64,000 bases of DNA, taken from contig NZ_JACYXK010000026.1 of assembly GCF_014842975.1 (NCBI RefSeq), forward strand, positions 1 through 64,000, in the 5' to 3' direction. The position numbers and the translations under genes are program-made. The notes beneath the pieces were generated by a model. The model worked only from the letters and a program-made list of their open reading frames with translations. It did no database searches and was not told the origin of the DNA. The stretch is from Rhodanobacter sp. DHB23. Lineage in GTDB: Bacteria; Pseudomonadota; Gammaproteobacteria; Xanthomonadales; Rhodanobacteraceae. Below, in pieces: positions 42,078-52,312 of this stretch (its first letter is position 1; the number at the start of each line of letters is the position of its first letter).

Positions 42078-43685
42078 TCAAACGGCCCGCAAGTCTTTCA
42101 TCCGCAAGCCCGCCGCAAACAGCGCCGCGACATACGCCGCGCCGCCGGCCGCCACCATCAGCGCAAGGCGCCAGACGCGGGTGAAGGTGCCGACGTGGTC
42201 CCAGTCCGGCCACAGCCAGCGGCCGAACAGCAGCACCGCCACCATCGCCGCGCAGGCCAGTGCCAGCCGTGTCCAATGCCGCAACCAGCCCGGCTGGCGG
42301 TGGTACACACCTGCACGCTTCAGCCAATGCCACAGCAGCACGAAGTTGAGGTAGCTGGACAGCGAGCTGGCGATGCCCAGCGCCAAGTGCAGCCCCGGCA
42401 CCTGCGCGATGCCGGCCATCCAGCCGGCCTGCCGCGCCGCCGGCGTCGCCCACAGCTCGAACAGGATCGCGATGAACACGCCGTTGAACAGCATGTTCAC
42501 CACCATCGCCGCCACCCCGGCGCGCACCGGGGTGCGGGTGTCCTGCCGCGCGTAGAACGCGGGCAGCAGCACTTTCACCAGCGCAAAGGCCGGCAGGCCA
42601 CAGGACAGCGCCAGGATGGACAGCGTGGACATCCGTGTGTCGAAGGCATTGAAGCGCCCGTGCTGGAACAGCGTGCTGACGATGGGCCCGCTCAGCAGCA
42701 GCAGCGCGCACATCGCCGGCACCGAGATCAGCAGGGTGAGCCGCAGGCCCCAGTCCAGCGCCCGCGAGAAGCCCTCGCGGTCCGTGTTCACGTGGTGGCG
42801 CGACAGCGACGGCAGCACCACCGAACCCAGCGCCACGCCGAACACGCCCAGCGGCAGTTCGAGGAAGCGCGTGGACAGCGACAGCCAGCTCTGCGAACCG
42901 GTGACCAGCAGCGAGGCGATCACCGTGTCCAGCAGCAGGTTGATCTGCGCCACCGACGAGCCGAACAGCGTGGGCACCATCAGCTTGAGGATGCGCTTGA
43001 CCTCGGGGTGGCTCCAGCCCCAGCGCGGCCACACCAGCATGTCGAGCTTGCGCAACTCCGGCAGCAGGAACAGCAACTGCAGCACGCCCGCCACCAGCAC
43101 CGCCCAGCCCATCGCCATGATCGGCACAGCCAGGTGCTTCGACAGCCACAGCGCGCCCGCGATCATACAGACGTTGAGGATCACCGGCGCCAGCGCCGGC
43201 AGCGCGAAGCGATGGAAGCTGTTCAGCACGCCGGCTGCCAACGCAGTCAGCGAGACGAAGAACAGGAACGGGAAGGTCAGCCGCAACAGGTCGATGGTGA
43301 GGTCGAACTTGTGCGGCTGGTCCAGCGCGCCCGGCTCGAACAGCGTCGCCACCTGCGGCGCGAAGATCAGTCCCAGCGCGGTGACCACCAGCACCACCGC
43401 GCCCAGCGTGCCGGAGACGCGCGCCATCAGCTGTCGCAGGTCCTCGTGCGTGCCCTTCTCCTTCACCTCGGTGAACACCGGCACGAAGGCGGTGGAGAAC
43501 GAGCCCTCGGCGAACAGCCGGCGCATGAAGTTGGGGATGCGGAACGCCACCCAGAACGCATCGGTGACGGCATTGGCGCCGAACACCACGTTGAGCGACA
43601 TGTCCCGGATCAGGCCGAGCACGCGCGATACCATCGTCATGCTGCTGAACGAGAGCAGCCCGCGGAACATGCTGGGGGACTTCAT
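42078..43685 (-). CDS. murJ: Lipid II flippase MurJ
   Basis: 535-aa MOP-superfamily membrane protein with about 14 transmembrane helices; it flips lipid II across the inner membrane for peptidoglycan synthesis. The N-terminal blocks SMTMVSRVLGLIRDM, FWVAFRIPNFMRRLFAEGSF and AFVPVFTEVKEKG are diagnostic, with the essential Arg residues of the central cavity present in them. Divergent from rpsT. Confidence 0.97.
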   Translation of the reverse strand: MKSPSMFRGLLSFSSMTMVSRVLGLIRDMSLNVVFGANAVTDAFWVAFRIPNFMRRLFAEGSFSTAFVPVFTEVKEKGTHEDLRQLMARVSGTLGAVVLVVTALGLIFAPQVATLFEPGALDQPHKFDLTIDLLRLTFPFLFFVSLTALAAGVLNSFHRFALPALAPVILNVCMIAGALWLSKHLAVPIMAMGWAVLVAGVLQLLFLLPELRKLDMLVWPRWGWSHPEVKRILKLMVPTLFGSSVAQINLLLDTVIASLLVTGSQSWLSLSTRFLELPLGVFGVALGSVVLPSLSRHHVNTDREGFSRALDWGLRLTLLISVPAMCALLLLSGPIVSTLFQHGRFNAFDTRMSTLSILALSCGLPAFALVKVLLPAFYARQDTRTPVRAGVAAMVVNMLFNGVFIAILFELWATPAARQAGWMAGIAQVPGLHLALGIASSLSSYLNFVLLWHWLKRAGVYHRQPGWLRHWTRLALACAAMVAVLLFGRWLWPDWDHVGTFTRVWRLALMVAAGGAAYVAALFAAGLRMKDLRAV

Positions 43686-43806
43686 CCGGTGGGGAATCCT
43701 GGGTCAAGCGGGCGAATGGGCGCACAGTCTGCCAGCCGGCGCGGGCAAGATCACCGGCGGATCATGGCCGAACCCGGGCAACACCCCATTCCAGCCGCCT
43801 AACTGC

Positions 43807-43835
43807 TTGACGCATGAGCGAATCGGCCGCATAAT
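43807..43835 (+). promoter_or_regulatory. Sigma-70 promoter of rpsT
   Basis: TTGACG (43807-43812), 17-base spacer, CATAAT (43830-43835), about 45 bases before the rpsT start codon. Each hexamer differs from consensus by one base. Confidence 0.85.
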
Positions 43836-43880
43836 CCTCCTCTTTCTCCAACCTGCAACCCGCGATTCGGGAGTTCTACC

Positions 43881-44144
43881 TTGGCCAACATCAAGTCCGC
43901 GAAGAAGCGTGCGCGCCAGTCCGAGCAGCGCCGCCTGCGCAACATCAGCGCCCGTTCCATGGTGCGCACCGCGCTGAAGAAGGTCGTCAAGGCCATCGAG
44001 GCCAAGGACAAGGCTGCCGCCGTCGAAGCCTTCGCCGCCGCCCAGCCGGTGATGGATCGCTACGCCTCGCGCGGCCTGATCCACAAGAACAAGGCTGCTC
44101 GCCACAAGAGCCGCCTGAACGCGAAGATCCACGAACTGGCGTAA
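43881..44144 (+). CDS. rpsT: 30S ribosomal protein S20
   Basis: 87-aa basic helical protein that binds 16S rRNA ([20 protein letters not shown] at the start, [19 protein letters not shown] near the end). The start codon is TTG, as in E. coli rpsT where the UUG is part of autogenous control. A GGGAG ribosome-binding site lies nine bases upstream. Followed by a strong terminator. Confidence 0.98.
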   Translation: MANIKSAKKRARQSEQRRLRNISARSMVRTALKKVVKAIEAKDKAAAVEAFAAAQPVMDRYASRGLIHKNKAARHKSRLNAKIHELA

Positions 44145-44166
44145 GCCGTTCGCCTTGCGCGTCATG

Positions 44167-44194
44167 AAAAAGCCGGCTGACGCCGGCTTTTTTT
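44167..44194 (+). terminator. rpsT rho-independent terminator
   Basis: AAAAAGCCGGC, loop TGAC, GCCGGC and seven T residues, 22 bases after the rpsT stop. Confidence 0.95.
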
Positions 44195-44270
44195 GTGGCC
44201 GCCAGTCCTGGCAGCCGTCCCCTGGATCATCGCTGACGCGATGTCATGTCCGCCCGGCGCTTCCCGCTGC

Positions 44271-44594
44271 TCAGCGTGCATCTGCCTCGGTCGCGCCCCA
44301 CCAGCAGGTCAGCAGCGACATGCCGGCCGCCGTCAGCAGCAGCGCGACCGCCGGCATCGACCACTCGCCACGCAGCCAGTCGTGCAGGCCATCGCCCAGC
44401 AATGGCGAGCGCAGCAGGCTCCATCCGCACGCCCCGATCCCGGCCAGGATGCCGCCCCACAACGGCCATGCGGTACGACGCCGGCGTGGCGGCAATCGCT
44501 GCATCAGTTTCCCGCTGAAGCCCGCATCGGGCACCGGCCCATCGAAGTTCCGGCGCAGCAGTGTCTCGATCTCGTCATCGTGCAAGTCGCTCAT
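44271..44594 (-). CDS. Small membrane protein cotranscribed with ECF sigma factor (possible anti-sigma)
   Basis: 107-aa protein: a polar N-terminus (MSDLHDDEIETLLRRNFDG and FSGKLMQRLPPRRRR) followed by two membrane helices (about 50-68 and 80-98). Its ATG overlaps the stop of the sigma factor gene (ATGA). A short cytoplasmic arm plus membrane anchor right after an ECF sigma gene is the position of an anti-sigma factor, but no zinc-binding HxxxCxxC is present, so the role is inference. Confidence 0.6.
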   Translation of the reverse strand: MSDLHDDEIETLLRRNFDGPVPDAGFSGKLMQRLPPRRRRTAWPLWGGILAGIGACGWSLLRSPLLGDGLHDWLRGEWSMPAVALLLTAAGMSLLTCWWGATEADAR

Positions 44595-45163
44595 GATGCG
44601 CGCTCCTCGTCGTTGGTTTGCCACGCCGCCAGCCATGTCTTGAGTTTTGCCTTGCCGCGCAATGCGTGGGTCTTCACGGTGCCCAGCGGCATCGCCAGCA
44701 CGTAGGCCGCCTCGTCGTGGCTCAGGCCCATCTGTACGCAATGCAGCAGCACCGCCTGCTCGGCGCTGGACAGGCGCTGCATTGCGCGCTCGACATCCAG
44801 TTGCAGGTCGACCGGCTGCGGCGACGCCGGCAACTGCTGGAACTCGCCGTCGTCCGCGTCGCCGGCAGGCCACGATCGCTTGCGCACGGCCTGCAGGAAA
44901 CAACTGTAGGCAATGCGGTAAAGCCAGGTCGAAAAGCGCGCCTCGCCGCGAAACTGGTCGAGCTTGCGCCACGCCAGCAGGAATGTTTCCTGCGCCAAGT
45001 CGTCGGCCGCGGCCTCGTCGCCGCGCAGCAGCCGGCGCAGCTGGGCGCGCACCATGCCCTGGTGCCGGCGCAGCAACTGCTCGAACGCCCTGCGGTCGCC
45101 TTCCAGCAGGGCACGCGCCACCAGTGCCCGGTCGACGCGTGCCTCGGCATCGCCATCAGTCAT
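44591..45163 (-). CDS. ECF-type RNA polymerase sigma factor
   Basis: 190-aa sigma-70 family protein with region 2 (AFEQLLRRHQGMVRAQLRRL, DDLAQETFLLAWRKL, FSTWLYRIAYSCFLQ; about residues 26-95) and region 4 (MQRLSSAEQAVLLHCVQMGL, MPLGTVKTHALRGKAKL; about 128-178). Regions 1 and 3 are absent, as in ECF factors. It overlaps the genes on both sides by 8 and 4 bases, so a three-gene operon is likely. The regulon is unknown. Confidence 0.92.
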   Translation of the reverse strand: MTDGDAEARVDRALVARALLEGDRRAFEQLLRRHQGMVRAQLRRLLRGDEAAADDLAQETFLLAWRKLDQFRGEARFSTWLYRIAYSCFLQAVRKRSWPAGDADDGEFQQLPASPQPVDLQLDVERAMQRLSSAEQAVLLHCVQMGLSHDEAAYVLAMPLGTVKTHALRGKAKLKTWLAAWQTNDEERAS

Positions 45164-45524
45164 GCCGGCCGTCGCGCCGGTTCAACCACCAGCTCGCGAG
45201 ATAGCCCAGCCCGCTCATCAAGGGCAGCAAGCCCAGGCCCCACAGGCTGCCGATGCTGCGGCCGCTGTCGAGCTGGACCGGCAACGCAAGCAGCGTCGCC
45301 ATCAATCCGAGGCCGATGCTGATCAGCACCAGCGCGCGGCGCCGTTCGGAATAGGCGACGGCCGGCTCGACCAGCAGCTGCGGCGGCAGCTCCACGCCCT
45401 TGTCGGCCAGTTGCATCAAGGTGCGGTAGCGCGCCTGCGTCTGCAGGTAGCGATAGCGCAGCAGGATCAGCACGATGAGGACGGGAGCCGACATCACGAC
45501 GAAGGGGATGAAAAGGAATTCCAT
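45156..45524 (-). CDS. Small membrane protein, DUF6249-like
   Basis: 122-aa protein with an N-terminal membrane helix (FIPFVVMSAPVLIVLILL), a cytoplasmic segment YRTLMQLADKGVELPPQLL, and two further helices (VLISIGLGLMATLLALPV and GLLPLMSGLGYLASWWL). This layout is the one I know as DUF6249 in xanthomonads, usually next to an ECF sigma factor as here. The stop overlaps the sigma gene start by 8 bases. Start at 45524 with AAGGAATT upstream on the plus strand reading, no strong ribosome-binding site. Confidence 0.65.
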   Translation of the reverse strand: MEFLFIPFVVMSAPVLIVLILLRYRYLQTQARYRTLMQLADKGVELPPQLLVEPAVAYSERRRALVLISIGLGLMATLLALPVQLDSGRSIGSLWGLGLLPLMSGLGYLASWWLNRRDGRHD

Positions 45525-45597
45525 GGTCTTGCTCCAGAGGGTGTAGCGGGCCGGAAGGCTTGGGCAACGAATGATGGTGCAACACGCCTGCCGGAAC

Positions 45598-47118
45598 TCA
45601 GTGCCTGGCGCCTTCGGCGGCAAGCAGATCGGCAATCTGCTCAGCCAGCAACCAGTGCTGCGACGGCCCTTCGTTGCTGGTCAGGGCCACGGCCGCACCG
45701 GTTTCCCAAACCATCTCCAGGTCTGCCGTGGTGCCTTCGATGCCGCCCTGGTGGCCACGAATGTGGCGGCCGCGCGAGAGCCGTTCGTCGATGCCGGCGC
45801 CGAAGGCGATGCCGGGGCCGATCGGCACTTCGCCGTCGAACATCTTCGCCAGCGTCGCGGGCTTGAGCAGCTTGCCTCCATGCAAGGCCTCGGCGAACCG
45901 CAGCAGGTCGGCATTGGTGGAATAACCGCCACCTGCGGGGCTGCCCTTGTAGATGCCCTGCATCCAGTTTGCCTTCCACGTCCGGGAGAACACCCCGTCG
46001 TCGTGGTAGTAGCCGACGGCCAGCCCTGGAACGATTTCATCGATGCTCTCGAAGCCGCTGGACGTCATCTGCGCAGGCTCGAAGACGTGGCGCCGGATAT
46101 AGTCGAAGTAGCTTTCGCCGGAGACGTTCTCGACGATGCGGCCGAGCAGGACATAGCCGGCGTTGCTGTAGCTCGGCGCCTTGCCGGGCTCGCCCACCTT
46201 GGGCTGGCGGGCGATCAGCCCGAGGTAGTCCGCCGGATTGACATAGCGTTGGGCGTGCTCGAAGTAGTCCGGCACCATGAAATCGCCCAGGCCCGAGGTG
46301 TGGTGCAGGAGTTCCCACACGGTGATCTTCTTCGCCGTCGCCTGGTCGGGATATTCCGGCACCAGCTTCGCCAGCGTGTCGTCCCACGACAGCTTGCCGG
46401 CCTCGACCAGTTGCGCGATGGCGACCGCGGTGAACATCTTGCCGACCGAGGCGACATTGAACTTCGTCTGCTGGTCGACCGGCACGTTGAAATTGCGCTC
46501 GGCCAGGCCACGGCACTCGTCGAACACGGTCTCGCCGCCATCGGAAACGGTCACGCAACCGGAGAAGTCGGACACGCTCACCAGCCGGTCAAGCGCGGCA
46601 TGGATCAGCTTCCGCAACTCCGCATGCGGCACCGGCCCCTTGGGCCAGTCGGCATAAAGCGGATTGTCCATGCCGACCAGGTGCGCATCCGCGAACTGGC
46701 CGGGATGCGCCGGGTCGGCGACCAGCCAGAACAGGCCGGCTTGCGCGTTGCGTCGGCCCTTGACGGCGACTTCGAGCAGCCCCGGCTGGCGCGGGTCGGT
46801 GCGCACGTCGAACACGTCCACGCCACCTTCGTCGCGCACGGCCGAAACCAGGCCGGCAATGAAATCCGCCTTGTCGTCCGCGGCGACGGATGCAGCCAGG
46901 ACGCCGGGGGCCCACTGCCGGATCTGCGCCGGGGTGTCGGCATCGATATGCCGGATCAGCGTGCCGGCGAGCTTTCCGACCGGGGTGTCGGGCAGCGCGG
47001 GGTTCATCGCCGGGGTCGCCGCCATGGCCGCGGGCACACTTGCCGCACAGGCCAGGACGAAAGCCAGCAAACGCCTCCGTGCCTTGGGCGGATGGACATG
47101 GATGGAATGGCTCGTCAT
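45598..47118 (-). CDS. Serine beta-lactamase/class C-like hydrolase, exported
   Basis: 506-aa protein: signal peptide (cleavage near AMAA, residue 34), an N-terminal 150-residue DUF-like domain of unknown role (GKLAGTLIRHIDADTPAQIR, ARRNAQAGLFWLVADP-like), then a beta-lactamase family domain (about 165-500). Active-site SxxK is SVGK (about 223-226) and the second motif is YSN (about 316); the third motif region has RGHQGGIEG. Such proteins are usually peptidases or esterases acting on the cell wall or on small esters, not antibiotic resistance enzymes. Start chosen at the ATG that begins the signal peptide. Confidence 0.85.
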   Translation of the reverse strand: MTSHSIHVHPPKARRRLLAFVLACAASVPAAMAATPAMNPALPDTPVGKLAGTLIRHIDADTPAQIRQWAPGVLAASVAADDKADFIAGLVSAVRDEGGVDVFDVRTDPRQPGLLEVAVKGRRNAQAGLFWLVADPAHPGQFADAHLVGMDNPLYADWPKGPVPHAELRKLIHAALDRLVSVSDFSGCVTVSDGGETVFDECRGLAERNFNVPVDQQTKFNVASVGKMFTAVAIAQLVEAGKLSWDDTLAKLVPEYPDQATAKKITVWELLHHTSGLGDFMVPDYFEHAQRYVNPADYLGLIARQPKVGEPGKAPSYSNAGYVLLGRIVENVSGESYFDYIRRHVFEPAQMTSSGFESIDEIVPGLAVGYYHDDGVFSRTWKANWMQGIYKGSPAGGGYSTNADLLRFAEALHGGKLLKPATLAKMFDGEVPIGPGIAFGAGIDERLSRGRHIRGHQGGIEGTTADLEMVWETGAAVALTSNEGPSQHWLLAEQIADLLAAEGARH

Positions 47119-47262
47119 TGCGCTCTCCTGATGGTGTCCGGTCCGCACAAGCGCGGATGTCGAAGGCTTGGATGCAGCCAGCCTGCCCTTTGGATTCACC
47201 CCACCACTGGCGCCCATGCCATGAAATGGAATAATCCGGACTCCCCTGCCCCCGGAGCCGCC

Positions 47263-47748
47263 ATGTCGTCGTTCCTGATCCGTCCCATCGAGCCACGCGA
47301 CGACGCCGCGGTTGCAGCGATCATCCGCGCTGTGATGCCCGAGTTCGGCGCCGACGGCCCCGGCTTCGCGATCCACGATGCCGAGGTGGACACGATGAGC
47401 GCCGCTTACGCGCAGCCGCGCAGCAGCTACTTCGTGGTCGAACAGGATGGCCGGGTGATCGGCGGTGGCGGCGTGGCGCCGCTGGTGAACGGCGAGCCGG
47501 ACGTGTGCGAGCTGCGCAAGATGTACTTCCTGCCGGAGGCGCGCGGCATTGGTGCCGGCGCGGCGATGATGCAGCACTGCCTCGACGCGGCGCGTGCGCA
47601 GGGCTTCCGCCGCTGCTACCTGGAAACGCTCACCGGCATGGACGCGGCGCAGGCGCTGTACGCGAAGTCCGGCTTCACCCCGCTGTGCGCGCCGATGGGC
47701 GGCACCGGGCACTTCAGTTGCGACCGCTTCTTCATCCGCGATCTCTGA
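47263..47748 (+). CDS. GNAT-family N-acetyltransferase
   Basis: 161-aa acetyl-CoA-dependent transferase. GNAT core visible: FVVEQDGRVIGGGGVAPL (strands), VCELRKMYFLPEARGIGAGAAMMQHCLDAARAQGF with the RGIGAG pyrophosphate loop, and ALYAKSGF at the end. The ATG at 47263 has a CGGAG ribosome-binding site; an in-frame ATG at 47221 is possible. Substrate unknown. Confidence 0.88.
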   Translation: MSSFLIRPIEPRDDAAVAAIIRAVMPEFGADGPGFAIHDAEVDTMSAAYAQPRSSYFVVEQDGRVIGGGGVAPLVNGEPDVCELRKMYFLPEARGIGAGAAMMQHCLDAARAQGFRRCYLETLTGMDAAQALYAKSGFTPLCAPMGGTGHFSCDRFFIRDL

Positions 47749-47762
47749 AAAGGAGATATGTC

Positions 47763-48377
47763 ATGGCAAATCGCGATCCGCGCATCGATGCCTACATCGC
47801 CAAGTCCGCGGAATTCGCCCGACCCATCCTCGACCACCTGCGCGCCGTGGTGCACGAGGCCTGCCCCGAGGTCGAGGAGACGATCAAGTGGAGCCGGCCG
47901 TTCTTCACTTATCGCGACGCCACGCTGTGCATGATGTCGGCGTTCAAGCAGCACTGCAGTTTCGGCTTCTGGCTGGGCAAACAGGTCACCGGTGCGGATG
48001 CGGAAGACGGCGCGGGCCAGTTCGGCAAGCTCACTTCGGCGCGCGAACTGCCACCGAGGAAAGCACTGGTCGCCTTCGTCAGGAAGGCGATGGCCTTGAA
48101 CGAAACCGGCGTGAAAACGACACGCGCCAAGGCCGGCAGCAAACCGCCGCCCACGCCGCCCGAGGATTTCACCGCCCTGCTCGCCCAGCGCAAGCACGCC
48201 GCCGCACGCAAGGTCTGGGAAAATTTCCCGCCCGGCAGCCAGCGCGAGTACATCGACTGGATCGTCGAGGCGAAGACCGACGCCACCCGCCAGAAGCGCC
48301 TCGCCACCACGCTGGAATGGCTGGCCGAAGGCAAGCGCCGGAACTGGAAATACGACACGAGGACCACCGCCCGATGA
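47763..48377 (+). CDS. YdeI/DUF1801-like protein
   Basis: 204-aa cytoplasmic protein. The N-terminal half matches the DUF1801 type (ILDHLRAVVHEACPEVEETIKWSRPFFTY); the C-terminal half has the YdeI-type helix set (DFTALLAQRKHAAARKVWENF and DWIVEAKTDATRQKRLATTL). Starts 15 bases after the acetyltransferase stop with AAGGAGAT as ribosome-binding site, and its stop overlaps the next gene, so the three genes form an operon. Biochemical role unknown in the family. Confidence 0.82.
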   Translation: MANRDPRIDAYIAKSAEFARPILDHLRAVVHEACPEVEETIKWSRPFFTYRDATLCMMSAFKQHCSFGFWLGKQVTGADAEDGAGQFGKLTSARELPPRKALVAFVRKAMALNETGVKTTRAKAGSKPPPTPPEDFTALLAQRKHAAARKVWENFPPGSQREYIDWIVEAKTDATRQKRLATTLEWLAEGKRRNWKYDTRTTAR

Positions 48378-48943
48378 TCCGTACCGCGCACGAAGCGGAC
48401 GCCGCCGCCATCCACGCGATCTACGCGCCGCACGTCACCGACGGCGTGGCCACCTTCGAGAACGTCGTGCCCGGCGTGGACGCCATGCGCGAACGCATCC
48501 GCGCGCGCCTGCCGCACTACCCCTGGCTGGCATGGGAAGAAGGCGGCGAGGTGCTGGCCTATGCCTATGCCGGCCGCTTCCGCGAACGCGCCGCCTACGA
48601 CTGGATCGCCGAGACCTCGATCTACGTGCACCCGGACGCGCAGGGACGCGGCATCGCGCGACGACTCTACGGTTGCCTGCTCGACGTGATGCGCCTGCAG
48701 GGCCTGACGCAGGCCGTGGGCGTCATCACCCTGCCCGGCACCGCCAGCGTGGCGCTGCATGAAACGATGGGCTTCGCGCCTGCCGGCGTGTGGCGCCAGA
48801 GCGGCTGGAAGCTGGGCCGCTGGTGGGACGTGGGCGTGTGGCAGAAGGAGCTGCAGGTGGCGACGGTTCCGCCACCGCCACCCGTTCCCTTCGCCGCCCT
48901 GGTTTCGACGGCCGCACTGGCGCGGACCATGGGTGGATCGTGA
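48374..48943 (+). CDS. GNAT acetyltransferase, phosphinothricin acetyltransferase-like
   Basis: 189-aa protein similar in pattern to PAT/bar-type acetyltransferases: IRTAHEADAAAIHAIYAPHV at the start, AYAYAGRFRERAAYDWIAETSIYV, HPDAQGRGIARRLY (acetyl-CoA loop) and GFAPAGVWRQSGWKLGRWWDVG. These enzymes acetylate amino acids or analogues such as methionine sulfone. Overlaps the upstream stop by ATGA. The C-terminal 30 residues are Pro-rich and unusual for the family. Confidence 0.87.
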   Translation: MIRTAHEADAAAIHAIYAPHVTDGVATFENVVPGVDAMRERIRARLPHYPWLAWEEGGEVLAYAYAGRFRERAAYDWIAETSIYVHPDAQGRGIARRLYGCLLDVMRLQGLTQAVGVITLPGTASVALHETMGFAPAGVWRQSGWKLGRWWDVGVWQKELQVATVPPPPPVPFAALVSTAALARTMGGS

Positions 48944-49000
48944 ACAGGTCCTGACGTTCCCTGCCGATGCCGTGCGGCATCGGCAGGGAATCGAACGACG

Positions 49001-49354
49001 TCAGTGGCTGACCGCCGACGCGATGATGCTGGCGATCACGCCCGTGGTGATCGCCACCAGCAGGAAGTCGCCGTTGTCGCTGCGCACCCAGTGATAGCCG
49101 CGCGGTGGCGGACGCAGATGGGCGCCGCGCCAATCGGACACCACGTATTGCCGACTGCGATACGAGGACGGCAGGTGACCGCCCTTCTTGTACCAGCCCT
49201 CGTGACGGCCTTGGTCGTACATGCCGTGATACCGCTGCTGGTCGTGCCGCGGCGGCGGATAGCCCTGGCCGGGCCCGTATTGCTGGGCGAAGGCGGCCCC
49301 GCTCGAAGCCAGCAAGGCACCGCTCAGCACCATTACACCGATAGCTTTCTTCAT
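49001..49354 (-). CDS. RcnB-family periplasmic protein
   Basis: 117-aa exported protein: signal peptide (cleavage after AFA, about residue 23), a Gln/Tyr/Pro-rich stretch, then the RcnB-like core SRQYVVSDWRGAHLRPPPRG followed by YHWVRSDNGDFLLVAITTGVI and a final helix. RcnB in E. coli is a periplasmic protein tied to nickel/cobalt homeostasis; for this branch of the family the role is not known. Single gene, no metal exporter next to it. Confidence 0.82.
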   Translation of the reverse strand: MKKAIGVMVLSGALLASSGAAFAQQYGPGQGYPPPRHDQQRYHGMYDQGRHEGWYKKGGHLPSSYRSRQYVVSDWRGAHLRPPPRGYHWVRSDNGDFLLVAITTGVIASIIASAVSH

Positions 49355-49727
49355 GGAATCCTCCTCGGTCGATTTCTCCGGCACTCCCTGCGGTTGCGCG
49401 CCACCACGCTCCTGTTCCGGCACAAGCCGTACCGTGGCCTGCTCCACGATCCAGCCTGCACCCTCAACCTTGCGTGAATTCCCGGGGCGCACCTGCCATC
49501 CGCTGTCATCGGGAGGCAACCTGGTTCCATTGCGACAACCGCCACGGGGACATTCTCCGCAAAGGCACGATGCGGTTGCCCTCCGCGCAATTCCTTCGCT
49601 ATCACGGCCCCGTCCGCGGGACGGTGTATACCGCCCGTGCCACGCATCGCGAAATGACCCGCCACAGCGATGCGAAACCATCGTGCGCAGGCGCGCCTGC
49701 TGCATGAACCAGGCGCAACGCAGGCGA
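49355..49727. other. Intergenic region upstream of the RcnB-like gene
   Basis: 373 bases between the RcnB-like start and the radA stop, both on the minus strand. It must contain the promoter of the RcnB-like gene. Frames through it have poor codon use and no recognisable protein. No RNA or repeat was identified. Confidence 0.4.
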
Positions 49728-51104
<1,377 letters not shown>

Positions 51105-51118
51105 GCAGAGGTTCCTGT

Positions 51119-51150
51119 TCTTTATCTTCGCACTCATGGACGAGTGCAAA
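51119..51150. repeat. Dispersed repeat fragment (GCACTCATGGACGAGTGC)
   Basis: Hairpin GCACTCATGGACGAGTGC preceded by TTTATCTTC, between radA and alr. Two similar hairpins (GCGCTCATGGACGAGCGC and GCGCTCACGGACGAGCGC) lie in the repeat at 55630-55745. Confidence 0.55.
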
Positions 51151-51216
51151 GGTGATGCGGCCAAGAGTAACCGGCATCTATCGCAGGCGACGAGACGGCA
51201 TCGCCGACGCGAGGCG

Positions 51217-52305
51217 TCAGCCTTCATCCTCGACGAACAGCACACGCCGCGTCATGCCACAGGTGAGGTCGTAGCTGATGGTACCGGCGTGGGCAGCGAC
51301 GATTTCCGCCGGCAACTCGTCGCCCCACAGGGTGACGCGATCGCCCACCTTCGCCTGCGGCGCTTCGCGCAGGTCGAGCGTGACGAGGTCCATCGAGACG
51401 CGGCCGACCAGCGGCACGCGCGTCTCGCCCACCAGCACCGGCGTGCCGCTGGCCGCACTGCGCGGGTAGCCGTCGCCGTAGCCGATCGCGGCCACGCCCA
51501 CCGGCATGTCCTCGGGACAGACCCAGGTGCCGTTGTAGCCGATGCGCTCGCCCTTGCCGATGCGGTTGACCGCGATCAGCCGCGTGGACAGCGTCATCGC
51601 GGGACGGAAGCCGAAATCCGCCCCGCTCTTGCCGTCCACCACCGACAGGCCATACAGCAGGCCACCGGTACGCACCCAGTCGGCACGCGCCTCGGGCCAG
51701 CCCAGCACGGCGGCCGAGTTGGACAGCGAACGCGGCCCGTCGAGGCCACGGGTCACTTCGTTGAAGCGTGCGATCTGCGCCCGCGTGACGTCGCCGTCGA
51801 ATACCTCCGATTCGGCGAAGTGCGTGAGCAGGCCAATCTCGGGGTCGATGCCTGGCAACGCCGCGAGTCGCGCATGCACTTCCGCCACGCGCTCCGGCAC
51901 GAAGCCCAGGCGATGCATGCCGCTGTCGATCTTCAGCCATACACGCAGGCGCCCACGTGTCGCGCTGGCCTCGGACAGCCATGCCAGTTGCGCCTCGTGA
52001 TGAACAGCTGCATCCAACCCCAGCCGCTGCATCTCGGCGATGTCGCCGGGCTGGTCCGGACCGGACAGCACCACGATGCGCTGCCGGTGTCCCGCCGCGC
52101 GCAGGCGCAGGCCGTCGCCCAACGCGGCCACCGCGAAGCATTCGGCATCGGCGTCCAGCGCACGCGCCACGCGCTCCAGCCCGTGGCCGTAGGCATCGGC
52201 CTTGACCACCGCCATCACCTTCGCCGGCGCGGCCATCGCCTTGATGCGGGCAAGGTTGTGGCGCAAGGCGCCGAGATGGATGGTGGCGACGGTGGTGCGG
52301 CTCAT
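51217..52305 (-). CDS. alr: Alanine racemase
   Basis: 362-aa PLP enzyme that makes D-alanine for peptidoglycan. PLP lysine K35 in VVKADAYGHG, substrate-binding barrel (WLKIDSGMHRLGF, NSAAVLGWPEARADWVRTGGLLYG), second catalytic Tyr in GYNGTWVCPEDM, and C-terminal beta domain ending YDLTCGMTRRVLFV. Follows dnaB on the same strand with a repeat element in between. Confidence 0.96.
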   Translation of the reverse strand: MSRTTVATIHLGALRHNLARIKAMAAPAKVMAVVKADAYGHGLERVARALDADAECFAVAALGDGLRLRAAGHRQRIVVLSGPDQPGDIAEMQRLGLDAAVHHEAQLAWLSEASATRGRLRVWLKIDSGMHRLGFVPERVAEVHARLAALPGIDPEIGLLTHFAESEVFDGDVTRAQIARFNEVTRGLDGPRSLSNSAAVLGWPEARADWVRTGGLLYGLSVVDGKSGADFGFRPAMTLSTRLIAVNRIGKGERIGYNGTWVCPEDMPVGVAAIGYGDGYPRSAASGTPVLVGETRVPLVGRVSMDLVTLDLREAPQAKVGDRVTLWGDELPAEIVAAHAGTISYDLTCGMTRRVLFVEDEG

Positions 52306-52312
52306 GACTGCC

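Noticed and set aside
42195-43802. 535-codon plus-strand frame opposite murJ
   Set aside because: Gln/Arg/His-rich antisense product without domains; murJ is clear.
45598-47118. Clinically relevant class C beta-lactamase (AmpC)
   Set aside because: Has an extra N-terminal domain and peptidase/esterase-like motif contexts; no linked ampR; resistance cannot be claimed.
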